Below the pieces are notes generated by a model. The model did not search any database, was not told the DNA's origin, and saw only the letters and a program-made list of their open reading frames with translations. The position numbers and the translations under genes are program-made. Shown here in pieces: positions 32,640-43,890 of a DNA stretch of 64,000 nucleotides. The stretch lies in assembly GCA_016271365.2 (NCBI GenBank), contig CM028129.1, forward strand, positions 1,007,451,501 through 1,007,515,500, written 5' to 3'. This stretch comes from Neoceratodus forsteri (lineage: Eukaryota; Chordata; Ceratodontiformes; Ceratodontidae). Position 1 is the first letter of the stretch. Each line of letters starts with the position of its first letter.

Positions 32640-34446
32640 ACAGGTGGGTTCCCGAAGTGGTCGGTCAGGGACTGCCTCTGGAATTCGAGTAGTACCCTCC
32701 AAGTAAGTCCGTGCTCCTCGGGAGGAAATAGTATCCGCCCAGACTTGGTTGGCTCTCCGAGACGACATTGCTCAGCTCCTCCTCAAGGAGGCAGTAGCTC
32801 CAGTGGGCGGATCCTCCAGCAGACCCAGGCTTTGTCTCCAGGTACTTCCTGGTACCCAAATGGATGGGGGGCTGGCTCCCCATTCTAGATCTGCATGACC
32901 TGAATCAGTATCTCAGGCCACGCAACTTTCAGATGGTTACTCTGTCCCAGATCATACCATTCTTGGAGCGAAACATGTGTTTCTGTTCACTGGATCTGCA
33001 GGACTCGTTCTTTCATGTCCCAATCCGACCGTCCCATCAGCGGTTTCTCCGCTTCAGAGTGGAAGGGACCTTGTATGAGTTCCGAGCCATGCCGTTCGGT
33101 CTGTCATCGGCCCCTCGGGTCTTCACCAAATGCATTGCAATGGTGGCAACCCGTGGGGGGGGGTCAGGATTTATCTGTACCTCAATGATTGGCTCCTAGC
33201 AGAATCCACCCAACAGGAGGTGGAGAGGTCCAGTGACCTGGCCCTCCAGTCCTGCTGCCAAGTCTGCCTCCTGATCAACGAGGCCAAGTCGGAACTCGTG
33301 CCTTCTCAGGTGATGGGCTTCATCGGGGCAGAGCTCAATTCTTGTCAAGCCAGAGTTCGGCTCCTGGCGGACAGGGCAGAGGTTCTCTCCTCCTTTGCCC
33401 AGTCATTTCTGGTTGGGCAGTTGCGCCCTGCCCGGGACTTTCTGCACCTTCTGGGTTACATGGCAGTGTGCACGTAAATGGTCCGTTGGGCCCGGTTGCA
33501 CATGCTCCTCCTCCAGTGGGAGCTGCGTGCCCAGTGGACTTAGCACCACGGTCATTTCGACCAGCTGATCACTGTAGCCCAGAAGATGTGGGACGCTCTC
33601 CACTGGTGGACCACCCCAGACTGGTTGCAGGAAGGGATCCCATTTGTCCGCCCCGAGCAGACGGTCGTCCTCACGACCGATGCCTCTCTCATGGGCTGGG
33701 GAGCCCATATACGGGACAAAAGGGCCCACGGGCTCTGGACCCCTGAGGAGTCCTGATGCCATATCAACCTGTTGGAGCTCAGAGCAGTCAGACTGGCACT
33801 GTCAGCTTTTGCTCCTCAGCTCTGGGGTTAAATGGTTCAAGTCCAGACGGACAATACCACGACCATGTACTACCTCAACAAACAGGGCGGCACTCACTCC
33901 TGTCTGTTATGCAGTGAGGCGCTCTGCATCTGGACCCTCGTGAGCCGTTTGGTGGCAGATCTCCTAGCCATCCATGTGGCAGGAACCTCAAACCATCTGG
34001 CGGATGCTCTCAGCCGCTTAGGTGAGACATCCCACGAGTGGGCTGTCCATCCAGAGGTAGCTTACAGTCTGTTCTCCCACTGGGGCAAACCGATGGTGGG
34101 CCCGTTTGCCTCCAGAGACAACACCAAGCTGAGGCTGTTCCATGCCCGCCACCCCCCCTCAGCAGGGCTCGCTGCAGGGGGATGCCTTCTTGAGGCCATG
34201 GATCCCAGGCTTCCTCTATGCTGTCCCTCAATCCACAAAGTGCTTCTCAAGGTGAGGAGGGACAAGGCGAAGGTGATCCTGGTAGCATCAGACTGGCCGC
34301 ACCAGTTCTGGTATCCAGGTCTCCTCGGCTGCATGCTCCCGGAGCAGCTTCCAGCACTTCCGGACTTGGTATCTCTCAATCAGAGGAAGGTATTCCATCT
34401 GGACGTTCAATCCGTGCACCTCACAGCCTGGTACCTGAACAGCTAG
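32640..34446 (+). pseudogene. DIRS-E RT, RNase H and methyltransferase-like domain
   Basis: RT: GGWLPILDLHDLNQYLRPRN (32,870-32,930), SLDLQDSFFHVPIRP (motif A) and AMPFGLSSAPRVFTK (motif B). Motif C reads YLNDWLLAES (about 33,175-33,205), so the first catalytic Asp is Asn. RNase H: VLTTDASLMGWGAH (33,670) and VQTDNTTTMYYLNKQGGTHS (33,838-33,900), then NHLADALSRLGETSHEW. The methyltransferase-like part has KAKVILVASDWPHQFWYPGL (about 34,265-34,325). The final block 33,832-34,446 is one open frame. Frameshifts at about 33,130 and 33,480 and stops add to the motif C change. Confidence 0.9.
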
Positions 34447-35533
34447 AGTTCCAGGCTTTGGGTCTTTCCGAGGATGTCTTCACTGTGGTGGAGGCATCCA
34501 GAATGCAATCGACCCGGAAATGTTACGCCTTCAAATGGAAAAGGTTTTCCATTTGGTGTCAGGGCAAAGGCCTGGACCCTTTGTCCTGTCTAGTGGCTAA
34601 CATTCTTGACTACCTTTAGTCTCTCTCCAAAGGGGGTCTTCGGTCATCGACTCTTACGATGCACCTGGCAGCCATCTCTGCTTACCGGGCACGCGTTGAT
34701 CAGCAGACGTTGGCGCAGGAGACAGTGGTCGGGTGCTTTTCCAAAAGTCTAGATCACACTTCCCCTCCGTTGCGTGAACCTCCACCTCCGTGGGATCTTC
34801 TGCTGGTACTGGCAAAGCTCATGGGCAAGCCATTCGAACCAATGCACAAGTGTGCCTTGTCACACTTGTGGAAGACTGTCTTCCTGGTGGCTGTCATGTC
34901 TGCCAGACGGACAGGCGAGCTCCAGGGGCTTTCGGTGGACTCCCTTTATCTGGTCTTCCACAGGGACAAGGTTGTCCTACGCCCCCATCTGAAATTCCTT
35001 CTGAAGTGGTGTCAGAGTTTCATCCTAACCAGGTGTTGACTCTGCCGGTTTACTACCTCAGCTACACCTTGGAGGCAGAGTACAGACTCCATACTTTGGA
35101 CCTGAGATGTGCTCTCTCCTATTAAAGGGAAAGGACGGCGGAAATTCAAGGAGAGGTTCACCAGCTGTTTGTCACCTACGCTGAAGCTGCTTCTGGCAGA
35201 CCTGCAGCAAAGTGGATGACTCCAAGATGGATTACATCATGCATTAGTCTGTGCTATGAGTTGGCAGGCAAGGAGCCTCCCAGAGGTATAAGAGCTCATT
35301 CTACCCGCCATACCGCTGCGTCGGTGGTTGCTTCCAGGGACATTGCTATCCAGGAACTCTGCCGGGCTGCTACCTGGAAGTCAGCAAACACTTTCATCAC
35401 CCACTACCACATCGACTGTGAGTCACGCCGGGATGCTGGTTTTGGGGCCTCAGTTCTCCAATCTCTGTTCCCTGTAGGGATGCGCCCTTGCCTCCCCCGA
35501 GAACTGCTAGAGTCTGCCAAGAGTGTGGATTAA
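34440..35533 (+). pseudogene. DIRS-E tyrosine recombinase
   Basis: The N-terminal part holds SRMQSTRKCYAFKWKRFSIW (about 34,497-34,560). The catalytic Arg lies in MSARRTGELQGLSVD (34,895-34,940). The last block (35,216-35,533) has the HxxR pair in IRAHSTRHTAASV and the Tyr in ITHYHIDCESRRDAG. Where other copies read WKSVHTF this one has WKSANTF. Frameshifts near 34,620 and 35,040 separate the parts. Confidence 0.87.
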
Positions 35534-35838
35534 CAACACATCCATGATCCTAGAAAAACAGGTTACTTATCTGTAACAGTAGTTCTAGGAGTGGTGTATA
35601 TGTTCATCCACACGGACCCACCCGACCTCCCCGGTTGCGGACGCACAACACCTGGCTTCCAGCGAGCTAAGATCTGGCATTGTGGGGCGGAGCCTAGGGT
35701 TATACCACCTGTGTGGGTGGGAGGAGCCAGCTTGAAGACTTCCAGCAAGATTTAAAGTGGTAGGGGACATGCCAAAGAGTGTGGATGAACATATACCACT
35801 CCTTGAACTACTGTTACAGGTGAGTAACCTGTTTTTCT
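35510..35838 (+). repeat. DIRS-E internal complementary region, right terminal repeat and extension
   Basis: 35,510-35,620 is complementary both to the left end and to the right extension, and so encodes the circle junction. 35,650-35,786 is the right inverted repeat. The extension carries GTTAC (35,813-35,817), AGGTGA, GTAAC (35,824-35,828), then GTTTTTCT at the end. Confidence 0.85.
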
Positions 35839-36566
35839 CATCTCTTCCCTGATTGCAGAGTGCTCCAATGGTGAATGAACCCCAGCAACTTGCAGAAGGG
35901 GGGGGTCCTTTTCTCATCCCTTCCCCATAGCAGATCCTCACCAGACGCCTCTGGGCAGAGCTGGGGTGCACACCTGGGTCTTCATTGGACCCAAGGCATG
36001 TGGACCAGAGTAGAGACTTCCCTCCACATAAATGTTCTAGAGATGAGGGCTGTTTTGTATGCCTTATAAGCCTTCCAGACCCATCTGTCCCTGGGGCCTC
36101 TGCTGGTGCAGTCGGACAACCTCAGTATAGTTTACTACATAAACAATGACGGACTCATTCTTACCTCCCTGTGCAGGGAAGTGATGAGAGTTTGGTACTG
36201 GGCTATAGAACACAGCCTAGAGCTGTCTGCTGTCCAAGTTCCAGGTGTCCAAAATGCCTTGGCAGATGGGCTAGGCAGGTCACAGTCCTGATGAATGCAT
36301 GAGTCGGAGCTGCTGAGCTCAGTAGTTGAAAACCTGTTCGTGTGGGGACATCCTGAGTTGGACCTTTTTGTGTCTCCACTAAACACACAACTCCACTTTT
36401 CTGCTTGCTCAGTTCAGGGCTTGGAGTTTTCTGGTGAGACGTGTTGTCGCTCTGGGTTGCTCTGTGCCTTCCCTCCCTTTCCACTGATTCAGTGTGTGTT
36501 AAGCCCCAAATGGAGTGGGCCACCTTAATTCTTGTGACATGTTTCTGGCCTTATCAGATATGGTTT
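35839..36566 (+). pseudogene. DIRS-C RNase H and methyltransferase-like part
   Basis: HINVLEMRAVLYAL (about 36,028-36,068) is the RNase H core block, shared with DIRS-D at 55,793-55,833. VQSDNLSIVYYINNDG (36,110-36,160) is the Asp-containing block. Then VPGVQNALADGLGRS and, for the methyltransferase-like part, ELDLFVSPLNTQL (about 36,355-36,395) and FPPFPLI. The degenerate end at 36,560 continues in frame order with the recombinase beyond DIRS-F at 44,445. Confidence 0.82.
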
Positions 36567-36575
36567 CTAATCCCA

Positions 36576-36730
36576 GGAATCCACTAATATTATTACTTCT
36601 AGCAGTGCTCCTTTAAGCCAGCACTGCCCCGGAGCCAAATGAAATGTCATGCTAATGGTGGAATCTTTAGCTCATGCATTCAATTCAGAAACTGCCCAGT
36701 GTAACTGCCTACATTCTAACCTCAGATTTC
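36576..36730 (+). repeat. DIRS-F left inverted terminal repeat
   Basis: Starts GGAATCCACTAATATTATTA, contains TTTAAGCCAGCACTGCCC and CTGCCTACATTCTAACCTC. The partner is at 44,246-44,400 in reverse complement, at roughly 92 percent identity by eye. Confidence 0.9.
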
Positions 36731-37086
36731 TTCTCTCTGCTGCAAAGTGTAGACACCGTGAAGATCTTCGCTCTATGGAGAGCGATTCCTGAAGTGCATT
36801 GAACAAAACAACTTAAGTATTTTTGTTTAATTTTTCATTTACTGCCTAGTGTAATTGTTGTTTATAGCTTTTTACCTCATAGTTTAAATTTAGCGTATTT
36901 TTTCCGGTTCCTCTCAGTTCCTGTGAACCAAGAGGTAACTGATCCTTTTCTCTCCTAAATCAGAACCTTTTTTTAAGAGTTTTGATTATGTTTGTGTTTT
37001 CCAGTAAAATTTCTCTCTTGAACCGATTTTTCTCTGTTCCCTCAGCTGTTTCTCAGTTCTGGATCCGATCGGAACCTATAGATTTT

Positions 37087-37299
37087 GGCTGGTAGTATAG
37101 CCTAGAGGTTAGAGGAACGAGGTGTGAACTAGCTTGATACATCCAGCAGACCAGACCCGAGTTTGATTCTCACAGCCTCCACTTGCATACTATGTGACTC
37201 TGAGCAAGTCACTTAACCGCCCAGTGCTCCCAGGTCGCCCCTGAAAACAGGCGCTTGTGCCTAGTGGGCCTTACCTGGTTAACAAAGACTAAAAAAAAA
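37087..37299 (+). mobile_element. tRNA-derived SINE (copy 1) in the DIRS-F leader
   Basis: tRNA-like head with an A-box-like TATAGCCTAGAGGTTAG and a B box GAGTTTGATTCTCAC. The body has GTGACTCTGAGCAAGTCACT. The 3' part is CCTGAAAACAGGCGCTTGTG and CTTACCTGGTTAACAAAGAC, with an A-rich tail. Flanking AGATTTT at 37,080-37,086 and 37,300-37,306 is a short target duplication. The same family recurs at 53,051, 54,013 and 57,448. Confidence 0.85.
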
Positions 37300-37389
37300 A
37301 GATTTTATTGGGGTTTTCCCAGTTACTGAAGTGGCTGCAAATAAATTGCATTTATTTTTGTCGGTTCCCCGTACCTGTTTTCTTTTAAA

Positions 37390-38072
37390 ATGTCAGATAA
37401 ACCTAAAAAGAAAACAGGACCTCCTGGGGTTAAACATTGTTTGAAGTGCTCTGAAGTGTTTGCTAAGGCTGACAAACACGATTTATGTTTGCTCTGCCTT
37501 GGTCAACAGACTGAGATGACTGACTGAGATATGCAAGTATTTCCCTGAAAAAACAATGAAAAACGTAAGGAAAGGCTGAAAAGAAAATTGGAAGAGGGGT
37601 CCATGGACTCTAACCGGTCCACCACCTCTAAGCCCTTGGCTATTCCTTCCAGAGCCTCAAAAAACACCCCTGAGATGGGTGAGGGCTCTGGCAAGAGAGG
37701 CAGTGAACTGGCTGACTCTCCGGTGCCTGCCAAAAAACTCAAGAAGACAAAGCACACTGAGACCCTGGCTGAAATGCTTCAAGGGACCCTCGAGTGCCTG
37801 TACCTGCTCTTTCGCCTGCTGAGCTAACCCAGGCTCTGGCTTTACTACAAGTGCTGCAGGGCTTACTACCCCCAAAGCAGCCTGTTGCTACTCCAGTTGA
37901 AAAAGAAAACCTGTTTTTGTACCTCCTTTACCTACTGACACAGTGGAATTTGAGGAGGATGATCAGGCAGAGAAGGGTATTGAACCTGAGGTCTGGCCAG
38001 AACAGGACTTTGGCTTTCCTCCCAGACCCACAGAGGACTTTTCCTCCCATTTCTCCTTTGTCGGGAAGATGA
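37390..38072 (+). pseudogene. DIRS-F gag, N-terminal part
   Basis: ATG at 37,390 (MSDKPKKKTGPPGVKHC). The zinc-binding block has HCLKC and ADKHDLCLLCLG, then a premature stop removes the last Cys pair. The following region (37,588-38,070) is Lys, Glu and Pro-rich in shifting frames. The L2-like insertion at 38,073 cuts gag, which continues at 39,929. Confidence 0.78.
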
Positions 38073-39928
38073 CTATGGAAAACTGCTCATGTCATTCCAT
38101 TGTTCAAATCAGGGGATCCCAGCGATCTAAATAACAATCGGCCGTTTTCTCTTCTCCCCATACTGTCAAAAGTCATGGAAAAAATTGTGAATGCCCAGCT
38201 GAGAACCTTCCTAGACAATACGAACCTCTTAAACCCAAAGCAGTCTGGTTTCAGAGCCAATCCTAGTACTGTCTCAGCCCTGGCAAAAGTCACGAATGAT
38301 TGGCAACGTGACCTAGAGAACAAAAAATTTGTCTGTGCCATTCTTTTGGACCTTAAGCAAGGCCTTTGATACCATAGACCATGGCCTTCTCATCTCTGCA
38401 TTAAACACGATTGGCCTAGACCCATCCTTCCTTCGCCGGTTTCATGATTACCTTACTGATAGGCAACAGCAGGTCAAGGCTGGAGGAGAGTTTTCCCCTC
38501 TCAAACTACTGAAAAGAGGTGTTCCCCAGGGCTCCATCTTGGGGCCACTGCTCTTTATCTATATTAACAGTATAGATGTTGGCATCAAGGAGGCAAACAT
38601 TCACCTGTTTGCAGATGATACAGTGCTGTATATAAGCCGTACATCACCTGAAGCTGCTCGCGAAGACTTGCAAAGTGAAATTTAATCTGCTGCAGTACCA
38701 GCTTATTAGCAAAAAACTTCTACTTAACACAAAGAAAACAAAAGCGATGCTGCTCTCACCAGTGAAGTGTACGGTGTACCCTGCTACTATTGGTACGCTT
38801 CCTCCAATTACCACTTTATTAGGAGAGAACTTGGAATTTGTAACTAATTTCAAGTACTTGGGGGTCTGGCCTTACCACAAACTCTCCTTTGCAGATCATA
38901 TAGAAGATCTGCTCAAAAAACTGAGGCAGAGGCTTGGTCTCTTTTAAAGGATAAAGTGCCTACTGACCACAGATGCTAAGAGACAGTTAGTTCAGTCCAC
39001 GTTCCTCTCCTTAACTGACTGTGCTGACTTTATATATAGTCAGTGTACTGCCTCCTGTTTTGATAAACTGGATACACTGTATCACAGAGCACTGAGATTC
39101 ATCACTGGCCTTCCATTCTCCATCCATCACTGCTCTTTGTATGCAGCTATAGGATGGACCTCTCTTCAGCATAGGCGTCATAAAAATGCCACACTCTGGG
39201 CATTCAGAGCCATCACCAGTAAACTCCCGCAGTACATTGCTGACTGTCTGCCTCTAAACTTGCTAGGCAACTGTGCCTTGAGAAGCAGCTTGTTGCTTTC
39301 CATGAAAGTGCCAAGGGTCAACACAGGTTTTGGGAGAGCGGCCACAAGCTTCGTGCTGCCCTCGCTCTGGAATAAGCTTCAGAAATCATTAAAATTAAGA
39401 ACCCCGGTCAGTCTTGCTGTGTTTAAGACATTGTATACCAAAACTGTCACTGAAGTATGCAACTGCTTCCATTGCCCTTGGTTTGCTTGCTGACTGCCTT
39501 CTGCCCACTTTCCTATGTCTATCCATAACCTCATTCCGACCACTATCGCTTTCTCTAATTTATTTCCTTATCCATGTGCTCTACCACCCCTTCCACCCCT
39601 GCCCATACATCATGTCTTGACCTGTCAACTTAGAACTTCTAGTATTGCAAATGTCCCTGTCCAGCTCGCACCTATAACTGAAACTACATTTGATCCACTC
39701 TTCAGTCTATCTACCTCAGTCCTCGCTCTGAAAATGTTATGATTATACATACGTATGCTATGAATATGTAAACTCTGTATATAACTGTTTACCAAATATT
39801 GTGTGCATATATATTCATTGTCTGTACTTAATTGCTTTGTTCTTGACCTTGTGTGATGCAGGTCCACCTTGTAAATGAGCTTGCTCAATGGTGTTCGCCT
39901 GGATAAATAAAGATTTGATTGATTGATT
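38073..39928 (+). mobile_element. L2-like LINE, 5'-truncated, inside DIRS-F gag
   Basis: It starts inside RT and ends in a (GATT)n tail after ATAAATAAAGATTT. GAAGATGA precedes it (38,065-38,072) and follows it (39,929-39,936), a convincing 8 bp target duplication. RT and tail style suggest the L2/Rex1/CR1 assemblage; L2-like is my best guess. Confidence 0.8.
38100..39493 (+). pseudogene. L2-like reverse transcriptase
   Basis: RT from motif 1 to the C-terminus. LLPILSKVMEKIVNAQL is at about 38,150-38,205. LDLKQGL then, in the next frame, SKAFDTIDHGLLISAL cover motif A at about 38,345-38,400. Next come RGVPQGSILGPLLFIYI (motif B) and LFADDTVLYI (motif C, about 38,608-38,635). Open blocks continue at 38,675-38,947 (FVTNFKYLGVW) and 39,137-39,493 (PSLWNKLQKSLKLRTPVSL), the usual LINE C-terminus. 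Frame breaks at about 38,345, 38,680 and 38,945 inactivate it. Confidence 0.87.
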
Positions 39929-40889
39929 GAAGATGATGGAAACCCTGGATCTGCACACTGCAGAAGAGATCCAGGATGAAGAGGCCCTATGTATGGAGCT
40001 TATGGGGCTGATACCCACTAGATGATGCCTATTGCCTATATATGTGTTTTTCAAGAGGGAGGTCCTTGAAATTCTTAAGACTCCAAACACTGTCACACCC
40101 ACTGATAAAAAGTGTGTTAAAAAAAAAAAATACCAACTTGAGAGGTCAGGGGCTGAGTTTTTATTTACTCACCCTGACCACCAGGGGATTGTACAGTAGG
40201 CTGTCTGTGAAATGGCAGAAACTCCCTTGTCCTCTCACCCGCCTGAGAAGGACTCGAAGGATAGATAGATAGCATGGGGAAAAAAAGGAACCTTTCGGCT
40301 TCCCTGGCAGTTTGCCAAGCCAGCTACCATGCTTTTGCAGCCCTCTATCAGAAGGCTGTTTGGCAGTCCATCTTGGATAATGCAGAGGCCAACTCCTCCT
40401 TAAGTTTGAGTTAGTGGACACTGCAAAACTGGGCTTGGAGGCTTCCAAGTACCAGTTCCAAATGTCAGCAAATACGAATGACACAGCTGCTCGATAGATG
40501 GCAGGTACTATAGCCTTGAGAAGATTTGCCTAGCTGAGAGCTGAAAATCTCACACAGGACACCCAGAGTAAGGCTATGGACTTCCCAGTCGAGGGTCACT
40601 CAACTCTCTGGTGCCCAGACTGAGGCATTTACGAAAAAACTAGATGAGTATAAAGCTACTTTCCGCGGTAATTCTATCAAAGAAAGGGCTTCTCCCTCCA
40701 CGTCATCATATGGAAGGGGAGGCAGGGGTTGGTCCTCTTTTAGGAGGCCCTTCTTTCAAGTGCAGGCTGTGCCCCGACAGCAGTACCAGTCACAGCAGGG
40801 TGGTTTTTATAGAGCCAGAGGCAGAAGGGGTTCCAGGCAAGGATCCCAGTCTGCACAGCCCCAGCAACGTACAAAACAAATTCCCTGAC
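39929..40889 (+). pseudogene. DIRS-F gag, C-terminal part
   Basis: It resumes after the L2-like element. Pieces of the helical block occur at 40,300-40,520 (AALYQKAVWQS-like), then LRAENLTQDTQSKAMDFPVE at about 40,535-40,595 (frame broken). A Gly/Arg-rich tail with YRARGRRGSRQGSQSAQPQ is at about 40,808-40,870. Its place and order match DIRS-B gag before the RT. Confidence 0.7.
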
Positions 40890-40919
40890 TTTTCCCTCCA
40901 GGCTGCCTGTCCAGCTCCT

Positions 40920-42690
40920 GTAGGGGGCAGACTGACTCATTATTTTCAGGAATGGCTGAAAATTACCACAGACAGGTAGGTTCTAGAAATAGTGAGTCAG
41001 AGCCTGTCCCTCTGCTTCAAATCCCTTCCTCCTCCAAGATCAAGGAAGTTCACCACAGTTCCTTCCTCAGAAAGAAAATTGCTGGAACAGGAGGTTCAGG
41101 CCTTACTTCTAGCAAGGGCAGTAGAGCCTGTCTCTCTTCCCCCCCCCCAAGCCAACAAGGGCAGGGGATGTATTCAAGATACTTCCTAACAACAAGAAAG
41201 AATGGGGAGTGGTGGCCTATACTAGACCTCAGACTGCTAAACAGGTACCTGGTAAAACCCAGGTTCAAGATGGTCACATTGGCCATGATCCTGCCAACTC
41301 TGCAAAATGGAGACTGGTTAGCTTCCTTAGACCTAAAGGATGCATATTTCCATATTCCCGTAAGGGAGTTGCACAGAAAATATCTGAGATTCAGACTTCC
41401 CTCAGGCCACTATCAGTTCTCAACACTTCCTTTCGGGCTCACCTCTGCACCAAGGGTCTTTACCAAATGCATGGTAGTAATGGTGGCACACCTAAGAAGA
41501 CTAGGTGTTTCAGTTTTTCTCTATCTGGATGATTGGCTAATCATGGGAAAGTCTCACTGGCAGATGACTGAGGACCTTCAGATAACCCAGGATCTGTTGT
41601 ACTCCCTGGGATTCCTTCTCAACATTAGAAAGTCAGTCCTGACTCCTGTGCAGATACTGCACTTCATAGGTGCAGAACTAAACACCATACTGGGAAGTGC
41701 TTTCCTCCCTCAGGAGAGGGCAGAAAGCATTTGACTTTTGGCATGCTCGTTTGTCCTGGGCAAGCCAAAGCCAGCAAGACAGTTTCTACAACTGTTAGGG
41801 CACATGGCTGCAGCAACAAGCACAGTCATAGGTGCCAGGTTTCAGATGAGGGATGTTCAGTTCTACCTCAGGGCACACTGGTGCTTAAGGCGGGAGAGAC
41901 TATTAAAACCCATACCAGTAACAAGGGTGTTATTACAGGCACTCCAGTGGTGGATGGAGCTGGAAAACTTGAGAAGGGGTTCCATTCTTGCAGGAGCCCC
42001 CTTCATTGGTTCTTGCAACAGATGCTTCCGTTAGGGTGGGGTGCTCACTTGGGGGAGCACACCATTCACGGCACTTGGGAGAGTGCAGATCCCTTCCAGC
42101 ATATAAACTTGCTAGAGTGAAGAGCTGTTTACTTGGCCTGCAGGCTTTCTCACGTCTAATACAGGGAAAGGTGGGTCAGGACAGACAATACCACAACAAT
42201 GTACTACATCAGCAAGCAGGGAGGGACAAGGTCTGCCCCACTTTGTACAGAAGCAATGAAGATATGGAGCCTTGCTTACTCTCTGAACGCCTCCCTACAG
42301 TCGATCCATCTGCCTAGCAAGGACAACACTCTGGCAGATGCCTTGAGCAGGATAAACCAAGCCCATCACTAATGGACACTGAACAAGCAAGTGGTGAACG
42401 TCCTATTCAGGAGGTGGGGCACTTCAGAGATGTATCTTTTTGCATCCCACCAAAACCACCACCTGCCTCTGTATTGTTGCAGGGCCCCTGCCAAGGGGAC
42501 AGTTCCCCTGGATGCCCCAATTCTGGATTGGACAGGGAGGCATCTTTATGCCTCCTCCCCCCCCTTTTCCCCTGATTCTCAGGGTGCTCATCAAGCTCTG
42601 ATCACAGCCAGCTTCAGTGATACTGGTAGCCCCAGACTGGACCAGACAGCCTTGGTACTCCCTCCTGCTTTCTATGTCGGTGGTCAAACC
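40920..42690 (+). pseudogene. DIRS-F RT, RNase H and methyltransferase-like domain
   Basis: A 260-codon block (40,952-41,734) carries most of RT: RKNGEWWPILDLRLLNRYLV, SLDLKDAYFHIPVR (motif A), LPFGLTSAPRVFTKC (motif B) and the intact catalytic YLDDWLIMGKS (about 41,522-41,555). Then LHFIGAELNTILGSAFLPQE and a stop near 41,732. RNase H follows with LATDASVRVG-like sequence (42,003), HINLLE (42,102), TDNTTTMYYISKQGG (42,184-42,228) and DNTLADALSRI. The methyltransferase-like part has YLFASHQNHHLPLYCC and PRLDQTALVLPP. Frames change at 41,734, 42,030 and 42,390. Confidence 0.9.
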
Positions 42691-42699
42691 GATTCACCT

Positions 42700-43890
42700 C
42701 CTACAAAGGTACAACCTACAGACGACCTTCCAAGGGAGGGCCATGTACCCCAATCTCTGCTTTCTCAGACTCAAGGCATGGCTCTTGAGGACTTAGAAAA
42801 CGCAGGCTGGCAGCTCTCTGAAGGGGCCCTGAAGGTCCACAGAGGGTATAGGAAACCTTCTACTAAGAAAACCTATGCCTTGACATGGAAAAGGTTCTCT
42901 GTATGGTGTAAAGATAAGGGTGTAGCTCCAGCTCAAGCTGGCATACCGACCTTGCTGGACTGTTTGACTCATCTACATTCCCAAGGTCTGCAACCCTGAA
43001 AGTGCACGTGGCTTCACTGTCAGCATACATTTCAGCTGGAAAGGACACCTCCTTAGCATCAAATCCTGTCTTCAGGAAGTTCTTTAAGGGACTGTCAACT
43101 GTTTTCCCTCACAGGGAACCAGTGCCAGCTTGGGATCTGAACATTTGCATTGCTCAGCTTATGCTTCCTCCCTTTGAGCCCATGGCCTCTGCAGATCTGA
43201 AGTTTGTTACTTGGAATGTAGTCTTCTTGGTGGCAATCACTTCTGCCAGGAGGATAAGTGAGCTCCAGGCCCTCTTTGTGGAAAAGGAATATGTTTCCAT
43301 CCACAGGGACAAGGTAATGTTGAGAACTAATAGGAAGTTCCTCCTCAAAATGGTCTCAGATTTCCATTTGAACCAGTCTTATCACCTTGCCAGTTTTCTT
43401 TACTGAGCACTGTAGCTCAGGGGAGCGTAGACTCTACAGCCTTGATGTAAAAAGGGCTTTAAGTTACTACATGACTCATACCAAGCATCATAGGCAGGAT
43501 AGACATTAGCTTTTCTTCACTTATGGAGAGGTAGGTAAGGGTTCACCTTCCTCAAAAAGAACTGTCTCTTGATAGATAGTTCAGTGTATTCAGTTTTGCT
43601 ACCTAAAAGCAGGTAGGGTGCCCCCTGTGGGACTTGGGGCCCATTCTACAAGGGGAACAACTACCACAATTGCAGCTACCTGAGGTGTGCCATTGGTGGA
43701 AATCTGTAAAGCAGCTACCTGGAGGTCAGTCCACACCTTCACTAAGCATTATAGCCTGGACACGCAGTCCAGGAACGATGCCAGGTTTGGCACAACAGTC
43801 CTGCAGAGTCTTTTACTAAGTAGATTCTTTACCCACCTCTGTAAGGTACTGCTGCATAGTCTGCAAGAAGTAGTAATATTAGTGGATTCC
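42700..43890 (+). pseudogene. DIRS-F tyrosine recombinase
   Basis: The N-terminal block (open to 42,999) has GYRKPSTKKTYALTWKRFSV. The catalytic Arg is in ITSARRISELQALFVE (43,235-43,280). The HxxR pair is in AHSTRGTTTT (about 43,640-43,670). The last block has CKAATWRSVHTFTKHYSLD (about 43,708-43,765) with the nucleophile Tyr intact. Frameshifts near 43,000 and 43,405 and stops between 43,405 and 43,690 disrupt it. Confidence 0.88.

Larger units (their letters stand above)
29943..35838 (+). mobile_element. DIRS-E, complete DIRS copy of a different family inserted in DIRS-C
   Basis: This element is 5.9 kb with inverted terminal repeats (29,964-30,100 and 35,650-35,786, both ending in ATCCACACTCTTTGGCATGT when oriented). 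It holds gag, RT, RNase H, methyltransferase-like part, recombinase and an internal complementary region at 35,510-35,620. It sits between RT and RNase H of DIRS-C. Its terminal repeats and proteins differ clearly from those of A, B and F. Confidence 0.9.
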
